From Bradyrhizobium sp. sBnM-33 (GTDB lineage: Bacteria; Pseudomonadota; Alphaproteobacteria; Rhizobiales; Xanthobacteraceae), in contig NZ_CP136624.1 in NCBI RefSeq assembly GCF_032917945.1, positions 6,448,001-6,512,000 of the forward strand: DNA of 64,000 bases. The letters are read 5' to 3'. Below, one piece after another: positions 55,324-64,000 of this stretch; position 1 is the first letter of the stretch, and every line of letters starts with the position of its first letter. The notes beneath the pieces were generated by a model. That model was not told the DNA's origin and ran no database searches. It was given only the letters and a program-made list of their open reading frames with translations. The position numbers and the translations under genes were made by a program.

Positions 55324-57704
55324 GCCGCCGGCCTTTCTGCGTCGCGCGCGGCCAGAACCGCCTCGACGACGCGATATGGCGTAATCGGCGACTGCATCAA
55401 CTCCACGCCGAGCGGCCGCAACGCGTCGTTGATGGCGTTGGCGATCGCGGCCGGCGGAGCGATGGCGCCGCCCTCGCCGATTCCCTTCACGCCGAACTGC
55501 GTATAGGGCGATGGCGTCTCCATGTGATCGAGACGCGGCGCCGGCACTTCGGTGGGACCAGGTAACAGATAGTCGGCAAGCGTCGTCGCCAGCGGCTGAC
55601 CGGCTGCGTCGAACGGCATCTCCTCGTACAGCGCGGTGCCGATGCCCTGCGCCAGACCGCCATAGATCTGGCCGTCCACGACCATCGGATTGACGAGAAC
55701 GCCGCCGTCTTCGACGATGACATAATCAAGAATCTCGACCTCTCCGAGATCCGGATCGACGGCGACGACCACGGCATGCGCGGCATAGCTAAAAGTTCCG
55801 GTATCGCGCTGCGGCTTGTAGCCTGCCGTGACCTCCAGTCCGCCGGGATCGACGTCAGCAGGCAGATCCTGCGGCCGGCGATACCAGATATGGGCGATTT
55901 CCTTCAAGGTGACGCTGCCGTTGACGCCGCGAACCTCGCCGTTCTGCAGCACCACTGCGGCCGGATCGTGCTGCAACAGCTTGGCGCCGATATGTCTGGC
56001 GCGCTCGCCCAACTCGCGGCAAGCGGTTGCGACCGCGCCGCCCGCCATCACCATCGAACGCGAGCCCCACGTGCCCGTGGAGTACGGCGTCATCGCCGTA
56101 TCGCCATGGATCAAGCGCACCTTGGCGACGTCGACGCCCAACATCTCATGCGCGACCTGGGCCAGCGTCGTCTCCATACCCTGCCCATGCGAATGCACGC
56201 CGACCCTGACTTCGAGACCGCCGTCCGGTGTCAATCGCGCAGACGCCTGTTCATGGCCGGGCACCATAGGAATGCCCCAGCCGGAATAAACCGAGGTCCC
56301 ATGCGCGGCCTGCTCGCAGTAGATGGAAACGCCGACGCCGATCTTTCGTCCATCGGCTTCGCCCTTGCGCTGGCGCACGCGCACGCCCTCGACGTCGATG
56401 GACGCCAGGGCGCGTCGCATCGCTTCGGGATAATCGCCGCTGTCGAAATGCTTATTGGTAATGTTGTCGAACGGCATCTGCTCCGGCCGCACGAGATTGC
56501 GCAGGCGCACGTCACCCGGCTCCAGTCCGGCTTCCGCCGCGACCAGATCGAGCATCAGCTCCAGCGCGAAGCAGACGCCGGTACGCGCCACGCCGCGATA
56601 AGGCAGGATCGGACACTTGTTGGTCGCGACCGAAAACGTCCGGCAGCGATAGGCCGGAATCAAATAAGGTCCCGGCAGGATGCTGGCGACCTGCGCCGCC
56701 TCAAGGCACGCCGAGAACGGATAGGACGAGTAAGCACCGGAATCGACGGTCGCTTCGCAATCGATACCCCGCAGTCGCCCGTCGCGATTGGCATAGACGG
56801 TGATCTTATAGTAGTGCTCGCGGCAATTGGAACTGGCCGTGAGATGCTCGCGGCGGTCCTCGGTCCAGCGCACGGGATGGCCGCGACGCATCGTCAGCCA
56901 CGAAAGACAGACTTCTTCCGGCAGCAGGATGCCCTTGTGTCCAAAGCCGCCGCCGACGTCGGGCGAAATGATACGGATTCGGCCCTGCTCCATGCCGAGG
57001 CATTCGGCAAGCCCGCTGCGCGTGATGTGCGGCATCTGGGCCGAGGAGTACAGCGTGAGCTGGTCGAGACGGTGATCGAAGGTCGCAACGACACCGCGCC
57101 CCTCGAGCGGCGACATGCACTGCCGTGCGGTCGATATCTCACGCGACAGCTTGATCGGCGCATCGAATGCCCCGGAGATGTCGATTTCGAAATTGGTTTC
57201 GAGAAAGACGTTGTCGCCCCAATGCTCGTGTACCAGGGCCGAACCCGGCTCGCGCGCCCTCAGCATGTCATGGACCGCAGGAAGCTCTTCGAGATCGAGC
57301 GCCACCGCCGCCGCAATGTCCTCGGCTTCGGCACGCGTGGGCGCCACGCACATGGCGATGAGTTCGCCGACCTGACGCACCTTGCCGGTGGCAAGCACCG
57401 GCTGCTCGGAAATCTTGAACCCCGGCAACCCTGAAACTGCGCGGATCGGATTGACGCCGGTGAAATCCGCCGCAGTGAAGACGCTGCCGCGATAACGCTC
57501 CGGCACATGGATGCCGCGGATCAGTGCATGCGCCAAAGGGCTGCGCACAAAAGCGACGTCCTGCAGCCCGGCGAGGCGGATGTCGGCCACGAACTGGCCG
57601 CGGCCGCGCATCAGCCGATCGTCTTCCTTTCGCGGCAGCCGAGCGCCGACGCCTTGTCCGGCGCCCGCTCCGTCTGCGGAAGGAAACTCGCGCTCATTGC
57701 GCAC
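55320..57704 (-). CDS. Molybdenum hydroxylase large subunit (CoxL/XDH-like, form II-type loop)
   Basis: 794 residues binding molybdopterin cytosine dinucleotide. GGGFGHKG at ~251-258 and the loop PYRGVAR at ~368-374 correspond to the AYRGAGR loop of form II enzymes, not the CO-oxidising AYxCSFR. The catalytic Glu lies in GVKGIGEGGAI. GTG 57704 with GGAG 9 bases upstream is preferred; TTG 57752 would overlap the preceding gene. The substrate is probably an N-heterocycle, aldehyde or purine-like compound, undetermined. Confidence 0.9.
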   Translation of the reverse strand: MRNEREFPSADGAGAGQGVGARLPRKEDDRLMRGRGQFVADIRLAGLQDVAFVRSPLAHALIRGIHVPERYRGSVFTAADFTGVNPIRAVSGLPGFKISEQPVLATGKVRQVGELIAMCVAPTRAEAEDIAAAVALDLEELPAVHDMLRAREPGSALVHEHWGDNVFLETNFEIDISGAFDAPIKLSREISTARQCMSPLEGRGVVATFDHRLDQLTLYSSAQMPHITRSGLAECLGMEQGRIRIISPDVGGGFGHKGILLPEEVCLSWLTMRRGHPVRWTEDRREHLTASSNCREHYYKITVYANRDGRLRGIDCEATVDSGAYSSYPFSACLEAAQVASILPGPYLIPAYRCRTFSVATNKCPILPYRGVARTGVCFALELMLDLVAAEAGLEPGDVRLRNLVRPEQMPFDNITNKHFDSGDYPEAMRRALASIDVEGVRVRQRKGEADGRKIGVGVSIYCEQAAHGTSVYSGWGIPMVPGHEQASARLTPDGGLEVRVGVHSHGQGMETTLAQVAHEMLGVDVAKVRLIHGDTAMTPYSTGTWGSRSMVMAGGAVATACRELGERARHIGAKLLQHDPAAVVLQNGEVRGVNGSVTLKEIAHIWYRRPQDLPADVDPGGLEVTAGYKPQRDTGTFSYAAHAVVVAVDPDLGEVEILDYVIVEDGGVLVNPMVVDGQIYGGLAQGIGTALYEEMPFDAAGQPLATTLADYLLPGPTEVPAPRLDHMETPSPYTQFGVKGIGEGGAIAPPAAIANAINDALRPLGVELMQSPITPYRVVEAVLAARDAERPAA

Positions 57705-57741
57705 GGTGACGTTCTCCCCGATCGAACTGACGCTGACCTCG

Positions 57742-59019
57742 CTACGCCGCAACGGCCTGCGGCAGAATTGGCGCTACTGCGTCGTATCGCGCACCGGCGC
57801 GCAGGCAGAACGCAGGCTGCAGCAGACGCTCGGCGATAACTTCCTTGTTCTCGTTGTCACGAAGGACAAACCGTCCACTCTGCTGCGCGAGGACCGAGAC
57901 GTCGGCCTCCCTGCCAATCTTGAGGGCGCCGATTTCGTCAGCACGGCCGAGCATCCTGGCCGGGTTGGACGTGACCATCGGCACGACCTGCTCAAGCGCG
58001 AGACCGAGCGCCATCATCGAACTCATCGCCTGAACGAGACTGAACTTGGCCTGCCCGGCGAAGGGATGATTTTCGTCGTCCTCGTGCTGGTCCGGGGTGC
58101 CGGCCGGCGCAGGCACGTGGGTGTTGTAACCGTGAATGTCTGCCCCGAGCGTGGTGGGAATAATGCCGGCGGCGAGCGCCTTCTTCGCGAGACGATAGGA
58201 GAAATGGCTGCCGTGCCCGACGTCGACCTTCAAGCCGCGATCGAGCGCCGCTTGGATCACGGGATGCACTTCACCATCACGATTGACGAAACCGCCGGGG
58301 TGGCGTGTGAACGGATGCGCCAGCACGTCGCCTTCTCGCAGCAAGGGAATCACGCGCGCCAAAATCGTATCGACGTCTTCGCCGTTGGTACCACTCTCGG
58401 GCAGGCTCCAGAGCTGACCGAAATGCACATAGACCGGCAGATCGGCGCGGCGTCCGATCTCGGCCGCCATTTCGATGACGCGAATGCCCCAGCGCGCGAA
58501 ACCGCCGATCTCAGCATGCGCCTTGATGCCGCGAACAATGTCGAGATTGGCCGTCGCCGCCTTCACCGTGGCGTCGATATCGACACCTTCAGGACTATAC
58601 AGTTGCGGATAGTAATGGCCCTCTAGCCCACCGACCAGGTAAGCCGACAGGAACGCATAAACGCGCGACTTCGCAGGCTCCGCAACGAAGTGCCGGAATC
58701 CGGGCAGCGTCATGCAGGACGGACCGCCCTGATCGACCAACGTCGTAACGCCGGACTGCACGCCCACCATGTCGGCATTCATGCCGAAGCGGCCGGTGAC
58801 ATATTGATAGACATGCGCGTGGGTATCGATGAGGCCGGGCAATACCAGCTTGCCGGTCACGTCGATCACCTCTCTGGCGCTGGTCGGCAAAACGTCGCTC
58901 TGCACCGCTGCGATTTTGCCGTTGCGAATAGCAACGTCCCTGATCCCGTCGATGCCCGAAGCCGGGCAGATCACGCGGCCGCCGCGCAGAAGCTGGTCGA
59001 AGCTGGCGCTGATCGACAT
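57742..59019 (-). CDS. Metal-dependent amidohydrolase (deacetylase/dihydroorotase-like)
   Basis: 425 residues of the amidohydrolase superfamily. LVLPGLIDTHAHVYQY gives the first metal His pair, GIKAHAEI the likely bridging Lys, VYVHFGQ and HGSHFSY later His ligands, and TTLGADIHGYN the catalytic Asp. It would cleave an amide or cyclic amide, possibly after ring hydroxylation by the following enzyme. GGAG lies 7 bases before ATG 59019. First gene of the leftward operon, facing the MarR gene. Confidence 0.88.
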   Translation of the reverse strand: MSISASFDQLLRGGRVICPASGIDGIRDVAIRNGKIAAVQSDVLPTSAREVIDVTGKLVLPGLIDTHAHVYQYVTGRFGMNADMVGVQSGVTTLVDQGGPSCMTLPGFRHFVAEPAKSRVYAFLSAYLVGGLEGHYYPQLYSPEGVDIDATVKAATANLDIVRGIKAHAEIGGFARWGIRVIEMAAEIGRRADLPVYVHFGQLWSLPESGTNGEDVDTILARVIPLLREGDVLAHPFTRHPGGFVNRDGEVHPVIQAALDRGLKVDVGHGSHFSYRLAKKALAAGIIPTTLGADIHGYNTHVPAPAGTPDQHEDDENHPFAGQAKFSLVQAMSSMMALGLALEQVVPMVTSNPARMLGRADEIGALKIGREADVSVLAQQSGRFVLRDNENKEVIAERLLQPAFCLRAGARYDAVAPILPQAVAA

Positions 59020-59066
59020 GAACAATCTCCTCTGCCCTCGCCGGCGGCGTTATTTCCGTCTTGCCG

Positions 59067-59090
59067 AAATACGAAGCATACTTCGTATTT
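59067..59090. promoter_or_regulatory. 24-bp palindromic operator between the amidohydrolase and MarR genes
   Basis: Perfect arms AAATACGAAG and CTTCGTATTT flank CATA. It lies 47 bases from the amidohydrolase start and 67 from the MarR start, a good site for a MarR dimer controlling both directions. Confidence 0.8.
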
Positions 59091-59157
59091 TACAAAAGCA
59101 AAGTTCATGCCATGATCTTCGCGTGGCGAAACCCATCGAATCGAGTTACTCGCATCG

Positions 59158-59676
59158 ATGTTCCGAGACTGGGAGAGTGGGTTGAGGAAGGCAAAAAGGC
59201 GCCATGGCGAGACCAGACATCGCCCGTGGCCGCTGTCAGAACGACCGGGCTTTCTGATCCGGCGGCTGCATCAGATTCACGTCGCGTTATTTCAGGAAGC
59301 TTGCGGAGAATTCGAGGTGACGCCGCTGCAGTACAGCCTGCTTTCGGCGCTTGCGGTGCGAAAAACCGCCGATCAGACCACATTGGCGGCCGATATCGCA
59401 CTGGACAGGACGACGACGACCGGAGCGCTCAAGCGACTGGCCGCCCGCAATTTCGTCGAGAGAGCCGTAGATGATGAGGACCGCCGCGCGCGGCTCTGTA
59501 AATTGACCCCGGCGGGAACGGCGCTTCTGGCAAAAATCGAGGCCTCGGCGCGAGCCGCGCATCGTGCCACGCTCGATAATTTAAGTGAACGGGAGCAAGC
59601 CGCGTTTGTCGAGATGATGCAGCGCATCGTCGCGGCGCAATCCAATCGCGACAGCGTTACTGCCCTATTCGATTGA
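59158..59676 (+). CDS. MarR-family transcriptional regulator
   Basis: 172 residues. The winged helix region reads VTPLQYSLLSALAVRKTADQ, then TTTTGALKRLAARNFVERAV and DDEDRRARLCKLTPAG, the classic MarR wing. It probably represses the divergent catabolic operon and responds to its substrate. ATG 59158 has a poor ribosome site; TTG 59182 has GGGAG 6 bases upstream and may be the true start. Confidence 0.9.
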   Translation: MFRDWESGLRKAKRRHGETRHRPWPLSERPGFLIRRLHQIHVALFQEACGEFEVTPLQYSLLSALAVRKTADQTTLAADIALDRTTTTGALKRLAARNFVERAVDDEDRRARLCKLTPAGTALLAKIEASARAAHRATLDNLSEREQAAFVEMMQRIVAAQSNRDSVTALFD

Positions 59677-59830
59677 GCACTACGTTGCCATCTGCCGCCT
59701 TTTTAACTTGAGCTGCATAATTCGTAATCACCCGACACGCAGGCGCTGCATTCCATTTGAAGCAGTTCGACGGCACTGCAACTGACCGAGCCAAAGCGGC
59801 CCCTTGCGGCTGTCTCGCTCGCCAATGATA

Positions 59831-61498
59831 TCAGGTCGCGAACGCAGCCAGTTGCGGCTCGATATGCGGCACGGCTTCGACCAGCTCGCGTGTGTAGGCG
59901 GTTTTCGGATTGTCGAACATCGCGCGGCTTTCGCCCTGTTCGACAATCCGGCCGTTCTGCAGAACGATGGTGCGATCGCACATCATGCGCACGACGTTGA
60001 GATCGTGGCTGACAAAAAGGAAGGCCAAGTCATCCTCGCGCCGCAGCCGGTCGAGTAGTTGCAGTACCACCGCCTGCACCGAGACGTCGAGCGCCGCCGT
60101 CGGCTCATCCAGCACCAAGAGGCGCGGCCGGCAGGCGATGGCGCGGGCGATGCCGACACGGGCCTTCTGACCGCCCGAAAGCTGATGCGGAAAGCGCGTC
60201 AGCAATTCGATCCCCAGTCCCACGCGCTGCGCGCACTCTTCCACCCGCCGCCGCAAGGCGTCGCCTGCGCGCATACCGCCAAGCCGCAGCAGCGGATGGG
60301 CGATGCAGTCAAAGGCGGTGAACCGCGGATTGAGGCTATCGTTCGGATCCTGAAAAACGATCTGGATGTCCTTGCGGAACGGTGACCGGTGAAAATCGCG
60401 GGCCGGGATGTGGCCGATCGACTGCCCCTCGAACGCGATCTCGCCCTCGCTTGGATCGATCAGCCGGCAGATGATGCGCGACGTCGTGCTCTTGCCGGAG
60501 CCGGATTCGCCGACCAGACCGACGCTCTCGCCGGCGCTGATCGTCATGGAAAAGTCTGCTACCGCCGCGGCGCCCTGATCGAATCGCTTTGCGAGTTTCT
60601 GCACCTCCAGCAGCGGCGGCGTACCCGGCGCGGGCTGCGGCCGGGACGCGACGTGCATCGCAACGTACCGCCCCCGCCCCTCTTCCGGCACTAGATCTGC
60701 GATCCGTGAACTAGCCGTGGGCGAGGCCGCCACTAGACGCCTGGTGTAGGGGTGCTGTGGGGCGCGGAAGAGAGTCGTCGGCTCGGCCTCCTCGACCAGA
60801 CGGCCCTGCTCCATCACCACGACGCGGTGACAGTAACGGGCGGCGAGACCGAGATCATGGGTGATCAGGATGGTCGCCATGCCGCGCTCGGCCGCTATCC
60901 CGGTCAGAAGGTCCATCACGACCTTTTGCGTCGTGACGTCGAGGCCGGTGGTCGGCTCGTCGGCGATCAGGAGCGCGGGGTTGCAGGAAATCGCCATGGC
61001 GATCATCACGCGCTGGCACATGCCGCCGGAGAGCGCGTGCGGATAAGCAGCCATCCGCTTTTCAGGATCGCGAATTTGCACGGCGCGCAATAGCTCCAGC
61101 GCCTGCGCGCGTGCTTGATCTCGCGGCATTCGCTTATGGGCTGTAATCGCATCGGCGATCTGGTCCCCGACCGCACGGATCGGATTGAGCGCTGCACGCG
61201 GGTTCTGGAAGATCATCGCCATGGCCGCGCCATGCAGATGGCGGAAATCGCCCGCCGATATCCGCGTGATGTCCTGCCCGCGAAACCGGATGTCGCCTGC
61301 CGTGATCCGCCCGGCTGCGTCGAGCAGCCGCGTGATCGCAAAACCGGTGACGGACTTGCCCGAGCCGCTCTCGCCGACGAGGCCGAGCATCTCGCCCTCG
61401 CCGAGCGTCAGGGTGACGCCACGCACCGCCTCGACAAGGCCGCGCCGTGTCGAGAAGGTGACGTGCAGGTCGCTTAATGCCAGCAACGATCGCGTCAT
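59831..61498 (-). CDS. Fused peptide/nickel ABC ATPase (DppD-DppF-like)
   Basis: 555 residues with two full ABC domains: Walker A GESGSGKSV, signature LSGGMCQRVMIAMAIS and Walker B LLIADEPTTGL in the first; GESGSGKST, LSGGQKARVGIARAIA and LLVLDEPTAALD in the second. Separate genes in E. coli, fused here and in many alphaproteobacteria. Overlaps dppC-like by 4 bases. Confidence 0.93.
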   Translation of the reverse strand: MTRSLLALSDLHVTFSTRRGLVEAVRGVTLTLGEGEMLGLVGESGSGKSVTGFAITRLLDAAGRITAGDIRFRGQDITRISAGDFRHLHGAAMAMIFQNPRAALNPIRAVGDQIADAITAHKRMPRDQARAQALELLRAVQIRDPEKRMAAYPHALSGGMCQRVMIAMAISCNPALLIADEPTTGLDVTTQKVVMDLLTGIAAERGMATILITHDLGLAARYCHRVVVMEQGRLVEEAEPTTLFRAPQHPYTRRLVAASPTASSRIADLVPEEGRGRYVAMHVASRPQPAPGTPPLLEVQKLAKRFDQGAAAVADFSMTISAGESVGLVGESGSGKSTTSRIICRLIDPSEGEIAFEGQSIGHIPARDFHRSPFRKDIQIVFQDPNDSLNPRFTAFDCIAHPLLRLGGMRAGDALRRRVEECAQRVGLGIELLTRFPHQLSGGQKARVGIARAIACRPRLLVLDEPTAALDVSVQAVVLQLLDRLRREDDLAFLFVSHDLNVVRMMCDRTIVLQNGRIVEQGESRAMFDNPKTAYTRELVEAVPHIEPQLAAFAT

Positions 61499-62343
61499 GT
61501 TCGCATGCGGGGGTCAAGAATATCGCGCACCCCGTCGCCGAGCAGATTGAAGCACAGCACGGTCAGCATCAGCGCCAGGCCCGGAAAGGCGACCAGCCAC
61601 CATTTGCCGGTGGAAATGAAACGCGCCCCCTCCGCAACCATGATGCCCCATTCCGGCGTCGGCGGTTTGACGCCGAGGCCGATAAAGGAAAGTCCGGCAG
61701 CATTGAGGATAGCCCAGCCGAGGTTGAGCGATATCTGCACCGCCATTGCCGGCAGCACGTTCGGCAGCAGGAAACGCAGCACGACCGAAAGGTGGCTGTC
61801 GCCGCTGGCGCGCGCCGCCTCCACCCAGCCGACGTTGCGACGAACATTCACCTCCGCCCGCGCAAAGCGGATGTAGAACGGCAGATTGATAATGGCGGTC
61901 GCGATGACGATGTTCTCCACCCGGTTGCCGAGCGCCGCAACCATTGCCATGGCCAACACGAAAAGCGGAAAAGCCATCACGACGTCTACGAAGCGGCCAA
62001 CGCCGCGATCGAGCCGACCGCCGGTGTAGCCGCAGATCGCGCCGATGACGGCGCCGATGGCAAAGGAGATTCCGACCGCCGAGACGGCGATAGCGAGATC
62101 GAGCCGTGCCGCGACAACAAGGCGGCTGAACACATCGCGCCCGAGCTGATCGGTGCCGGCGATGTGCGCCGCGCTCGGCGGCATCAGCGCTTGCGACACG
62201 TTCGAGGCGATCGGATCATATGGCACGATCCATGGCCCGATGATCGCGATCAGCGCGAGCAGGAAGACGCCGGCAGCGGCAACGGCCGTGAGCGGGTTGC
62301 CGCGCAGGATCCAGCCGGCATGGCGAAGCGTCGCTGGGGTCAT
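61495..62343 (-). CDS. Peptide/nickel ABC permease (DppC-like)
   Basis: 282 residues, about six membrane segments; GTDQLGRDVFSRL and the EAA-like loop EAARASGDSHLSVVLRFLLP are family marks. ATG 62343 overlaps the dppB-like stop by 4 bases; a longer frame upstream lies in dppB and is ignored. Confidence 0.92.
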   Translation of the reverse strand: MTPATLRHAGWILRGNPLTAVAAAGVFLLALIAIIGPWIVPYDPIASNVSQALMPPSAAHIAGTDQLGRDVFSRLVVAARLDLAIAVSAVGISFAIGAVIGAICGYTGGRLDRGVGRFVDVVMAFPLFVLAMAMVAALGNRVENIVIATAIINLPFYIRFARAEVNVRRNVGWVEAARASGDSHLSVVLRFLLPNVLPAMAVQISLNLGWAILNAAGLSFIGLGVKPPTPEWGIMVAEGARFISTGKWWLVAFPGLALMLTVLCFNLLGDGVRDILDPRMRT

Positions 62344-63371
62344 CCGATTGTCACCCGTGGATCGGCGATGCCGTAAAGGATATCCACCAAGAGATTGACA
62401 ATCACAAACACGGTGGCCATCAGCAGTACAAAGCCCTGCACCGGCGCATAATCGGAAGAGAGCAACGCATCGAGCGCGTAGGAGGCAACGCCCGGCCAGG
62501 AGAATACTTTCTCCACCAGGACATTGGCGCCGAGCATGGTCGAGAACACGATGCCTGCGATGGTGATGACCGGCAGGATGGCGTTGCGTAGCGCATAGGT
62601 GACGACGACCCGCCACCAGGGAAGGCCAACGGAGCGCGCAGTGCGCACGAAATCGCTGCCCAACGAGACCAGCATCGAGGCTCGCGTGATGCGCGCCAAC
62701 GGCGCCACCACGAACAGCGCCATGCTCAGCGCCGGCAAGATCAACTGCCTGAAGGCGGCCCACCATCCATCGAAATCGCCTGCGAGCAGGAAGTCGAACA
62801 ACAGGAAACCGGTTCGCCTTGGCGGCAGCGACGCAAAGATATCAATGCGCCCGGTCGGATCGGGCGCGAGCCCGAGCAGGTAATAAAAGACATAGATCAG
62901 CAACAGGCCCGAAACGAACGTCGGTACGCAGACACCGAGCGCGCAGACAAAACGCACGCCGTGATCGATGATGGAGCCGGGTCTCAGGGCCGCCAGCACA
63001 CCGAGCGGCACCGCCGACACGAGTGCGATCAGCAGTGCCGTGAAGGTGAGTTCCAGCGAGGCCGGCAGCCGCTCGCGGAGATCTTTCGTGACCAACTGCC
63101 CGGTCATCATCGATCTGCCGAGATTGCCGCTGCCGACATCATAGAGATACAACATCAATTGCTCGGGCACCGGCTTGTTGAGGCCCATCTGCTTGCGGAT
63201 GACCTCGATCTCCTCCTTGCCGGCATTCGGCCCGGAAGCGAAGAACACCGCCGGATCGCCCGGCAGCACGCGCATCAGCAGGAAGGTGAAGACGAGCACG
63301 CCAAAGAGCGCCGGCAGCGAGGACAGAAAGCGCCTGCCCGCCCGTATCACCGTTGCTCCGAGGGCTGCCAT
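62340..63371 (-). CDS. Peptide/nickel ABC permease (DppB-like)
   Basis: 343 residues, about six membrane segments; FTFLLMRVLPGDPAVFFASG at the N terminus and the EAA-like loop TARSVGLPWWRVVVTYALRN are typical. It follows the binding-protein gene by 12 bases and overlaps the dppC-like gene by 4. Confidence 0.92.
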   Translation of the reverse strand: MAALGATVIRAGRRFLSSLPALFGVLVFTFLLMRVLPGDPAVFFASGPNAGKEEIEVIRKQMGLNKPVPEQLMLYLYDVGSGNLGRSMMTGQLVTKDLRERLPASLELTFTALLIALVSAVPLGVLAALRPGSIIDHGVRFVCALGVCVPTFVSGLLLIYVFYYLLGLAPDPTGRIDIFASLPPRRTGFLLFDFLLAGDFDGWWAAFRQLILPALSMALFVVAPLARITRASMLVSLGSDFVRTARSVGLPWWRVVVTYALRNAILPVITIAGIVFSTMLGANVLVEKVFSWPGVASYALDALLSSDYAPVQGFVLLMATVFVIVNLLVDILYGIADPRVTIG

Positions 63372-63383
63372 CGTGCCGACCGC

Positions 63384-64000
63384 TTACTTGCGATTGAGAT
63401 CGCGATAGTCGACCTGGCGGTGGAATTGGTAGGTGTAGCCCTCGACCGAGGACGCCATCACGGCGTCCTGGCTCGGCTGCCAGAGCGGTATCTGCGGTAT
63501 CTCGGTGAAATGGATGGCGTTGAGCTTGATGCCGTCCTCCTCATACTTGGCCGCATCGGGTTCGAAGCGGGCCTTCTGCGCGATCTCCACCAGTTCCGGA
63601 TTGTTGATCGATGAGTAGTTCCAGCGCTGATTGCCGGTGTAGAAGTTGCGGTAGAAATAGTCGGTCGACGGCAGCCACGCGACGATGCCCTCGGTGAAGA
63701 ACGGAAGCTTCTTCTCATTGATCTGCGTCGACATCTGCGCGTCCGGCAGCTTCTGGATATCAACCTTGATGCCGATCTTGGCCAGCGATTCCTTCACCAG
63801 GGCAGCCATCGGTTCGGCGGTCGAGGCCTGGCCGACATTGAAGCTGAACGTGGTCGAGAAGCCGTCAGACATGCCCGCCGCCTTCAGGTATTCCTTGGCC
63901 TTTTCGAGGTCGAGCTTCACGGGCTGCGGGATCGGATAGGCGCCGCTCGATGGTTTGCCATCTGCCCATGTCGCGCCGAACAGCGGTGACCCGCGACCGA
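63384..64000 (-). CDS. Peptide/nickel ABC binding protein (SBP family 5), C-terminal part
   Basis: The frame is open to the window edge; about 205 C-terminal residues are present. AKEYLKAAGMSDGFSTTFS, LAKIGIKVDIQKLPDAQM and the closing QIPLWQPSQDAVMASSVEGY match family 5 binding proteins of oligopeptide, nickel and opine importers. The N terminus and signal peptide lie outside. It heads the leftward Dpp-type operon. Confidence 0.9.
   Translation of the reverse strand, partial: GRGSPLFGATWADGKPSSGAYPIPQPVKLDLEKAKEYLKAAGMSDGFSTTFSFNVGQASTAEPMAALVKESLAKIGIKVDIQKLPDAQMSTQINEKKLPFFTEGIVAWLPSTDYFYRNFYTGNQRWNYSSINNPELVEIAQKARFEPDAAKYEEDGIKLNAIHFTEIPQIPLWQPSQDAVMASSVEGYTYQFHRQVDYRDLNRK

Noticed and set aside
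56645..56660. AYRC stretch in the molybdenum hydroxylase large subunit resembling the CO dehydrogenase signature AYxCSFR
   Set aside because: It reads AYRCRTFSV, and the true active-site loop PYRGVAR lies about 17 residues later, as in form II enzymes. The CO-type call is not supported.
55776..57434. 552-codon plus-strand frame opposite the molybdenum hydroxylase large subunit
   Set aside because: It lies wholly antisense to a clear gene and has no domain; typical high-GC shadow frame.

Overview
The window is high-GC DNA with alphaproteobacterial gene families: XylA/XylB with a Frc-type sugar ABC transporter, Liv and Dpp ABC operons, CO-dehydrogenase-like molybdenum hydroxylases, ABC_sub_bind-type binding proteins and an IS110 transposase. 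It most resembles a chromosome of the Bradyrhizobium/Rhodopseudomonas group; this is inference from gene content and base composition, as no marker gene is present. No tRNA, rRNA or CRISPR was recognised.

Left part (1-9.6 kb): the 3' end of an IS110-family transposase gene, a BisC-type molybdoenzyme, then a TetR regulator divergent from a MexEF/AcrAB-type RND pump. The TetR-pump gap holds two copies of a 16-bp palindrome. A frameshifted Mth938-domain gene follows.

SPFH island (9.7-17.7 kb): four SPFH (HflK/HflC-like) proteins, one fused to a cation diffusion facilitator through a histidine-rich linker, lie in one leftward run with an exported acetamidase/formamidase and a Tat-exported amidase. 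Two 217-bp direct repeats, both carrying the amidase 3' end, flank the SPFH block, with a second internal amidase fragment nearby. This is the best candidate here for an undescribed system.

Mixed accessory region (18-37 kb): a SAM hydrolase-family gene and an adenosine-specific kinase, a Rieske protein with a long uncharacterised C-terminal region, a Tat-exported S41 peptidase, and a periplasmic redox group. The redox group has a Tat Rieske protein, a PQQ alcohol dehydrogenase with the Asp-x-Asp signature of lanthanide-dependent enzymes, a cytochrome c with an extra N-terminal domain, and an Nramp-related transporter. A serine hydrolase, a YfcE-like phosphoesterase and an NmrA-like protein follow. 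Gene decay is common here: an ABC binding-protein remnant, a molybdenum hydroxylase remnant and a LysR gene with two compensating frameshifts.

Sugar operon (37.2-46.5 kb): a LacI regulator with a palindrome upstream, xylulokinase, xylose isomerase, a single-ABC-domain sugar importer, an aldo/keto reductase and a sugar-lactone hydrolase. It ends abruptly in a 5'-truncated NitT/TauT ATPase gene. A nicotinamidase and an alpha/beta hydrolase follow.

Right part (48.2-64 kb): a leftward run of ten tightly packed genes (metallo-amidohydrolase, molybdenum hydroxylase large, FAD and iron-sulfur-CoxG fusion subunits, LivKHMGF, Rieske ferredoxin). A divergent MarR gene lies across a 24-bp palindrome. 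The layout reads as uptake plus hydroxylation and hydrolysis of an unknown small organic compound. A Dpp-type peptide/nickel importer operon, with its two ATPases fused, runs to the window edge, where its binding-protein gene is cut.
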